NCBI RefSeq assembly: GCF_024438035.1 | Contig: NZ_JANFQF010000001.1 | Coordinates: forward strand, 62,001 to 126,000 | Length of the DNA stretch: 64,000 bases | Direction: 5' to 3' | DNA from: Rhodococcus tibetensis | Lineage (GTDB): Bacteria; Actinomycetota; Actinomycetes; Mycobacteriales; Mycobacteriaceae | Shown: positions 63,618 to 64,000 of the stretch, one piece after another | How the letters are laid out: each line of letters begins with the position of its first letter | Position numbering within the stretch: position 1 is the stretch's first letter | Translations under genes and position numbers: made by a program | Notes under the pieces: generated by a model | What the model was told of the DNA's origin: nothing | The model's database searches: none | The model's input: the letters and a program-made list of their open reading frames with translations, nothing else

Positions 63618-64000
63618 ATGACAACGATCATTCCGGATCCTTCGCACAAGACGGAAACCGATGGCCTGGTGGAGATGGCGTGGGATCCGATCACACGCAT
63701 CGTCGGCAGCCTGGGTATCTACACGAAGATCGACTTCAAGCAGAAGGAAGTCGTGGAGTGCCACAGCACGTCTTCGATTTTCCGTGGCTACTCGATCTTC
63801 ATGAAGGGAAAAGATCCGCGCGACGCCCACTTCATCACCAGCCGCATCTGCGGTATCTGCGGCGACAACCACGCCACGTGTTCGTGTTATGCCCAGAACA
63901 TGGCGTACGGGGTGCAGCCGCCGCATATCGGCGAGTGGATCGTCAATCTCGGTGAAGCAGCGGAATACATGTTCGACCACAACATCTTCCAGGAAAACCT
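63618..64000 (+). CDS. hhyL: [NiFe]-hydrogenase large subunit, 3' end cut by window edge
   Basis: The first 127 codons are visible. DPITRIVGSLGIYTKIDF is the usual N-terminal segment. ITSRICGICGDNHATCSCY holds the L1 motif RxCGxCxxxH with two of the four cysteines that bind the NiFe(CN)2CO site; the L2 cysteines lie beyond the window. GAGAGG precedes the ATG, 29 bp after the small subunit stop. Further hyp genes would be expected downstream. Confidence 0.92.
   Translation, partial: MTTIIPDPSHKTETDGLVEMAWDPITRIVGSLGIYTKIDFKQKEVVECHSTSSIFRGYSIFMKGKDPRDAHFITSRICGICGDNHATCSCYAQNMAYGVQPPHIGEWIVNLGEAAEYMFDHNIFQEN

Noticed and set aside
61369-63624. 751-codon open frame on the minus strand
   Set aside because: It is antisense to hypA, hypB and the hydrogenase small subunit; no domain is recognisable.

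Overview
The window is high-GC actinobacterial DNA with many GTG starts and tightly coupled genes (ATGA/GTGA overlaps). Gene content and order match the chromosome of a Rhodococcus of the R. jostii/R. opacus type: a purine-degradation block, a CtpC/PacL metal-efflux pair, a large part of the KstR/KstR2 steroid (cholesterol) regulon, and the start of an actinobacterial high-affinity [NiFe]-hydrogenase locus. The organism is inferred from families and synteny, not from a database search.

Layout. 1-2130: the start of a LysR regulator (cut by the window edge) and a type II NADH dehydrogenase. 2134-15650 (minus strand): a nearly complete guanine-to-ureidoglycolate pathway (guanine deaminase, xanthine-dehydrogenase-like subunits, uricase, HIU hydrolase, OHCU decarboxylase, a hydantoin/allantoin-type racemase, an NCS1 permease, PuuE-type allantoinase, allantoicase, a DUF6986 aldolase-like protein). 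It has its own GntR/FCD regulator, and a perfect 20-bp palindrome beside the permease promoter. A decayed amidohydrolase tail sits between the uricase and the FAD subunit gene. 15844-18839: small cysteine-containing ORFs and a PacL-like/CtpC-like pair. 19064-25924: membrane proteins, a translationally coupled DUF4129/MoxR/DUF58 set, and a secreted NlpC/P60 hydrolase.

26092-35829: steroid ring degradation. A MaoC hydratase and hsaE-G-F are divergent around a KstR box, kshA and a small partner are divergent from hsaA-D-C-B around two more boxes. The kstD gene expected between the MaoC gene and hsaE is reduced to a 53-codon remnant. 35835-44883 interrupts the steroid genes with a catabolic module of unknown substrate: aldehyde dehydrogenase, class III aminotransferase, DUF3830, amidase, 2-hydroxyacid dehydrogenase, two maleate-isomerase/EutA-like proteins, a GntR regulator and an ectoine-hydroxylase-like dioxygenase. 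Both divergent promoters in it carry the same GATTGTCAACAATC palindrome. 44924-46714: a MarR/MFS pair. 46791-49686: CYP142 with its SDR and acetoacetate-decarboxylase-like neighbours. 49756-51527: an aldo/keto reductase and a HAD phosphatase.

51552-61187: the KstR2 regulon for the last two steroid rings (fadE33, fadE32, fadE31, an enoyl-CoA hydratase, fadD3, fadE30, ipdF, kstR2, fadA6), with two KstR2 boxes. 61286-64000: hypA, hypB and the small and (partial) large subunits of a group 1h/5-type hydrogenase. Several gene ends carry related long hairpins whose arm often supplies the stop codon.
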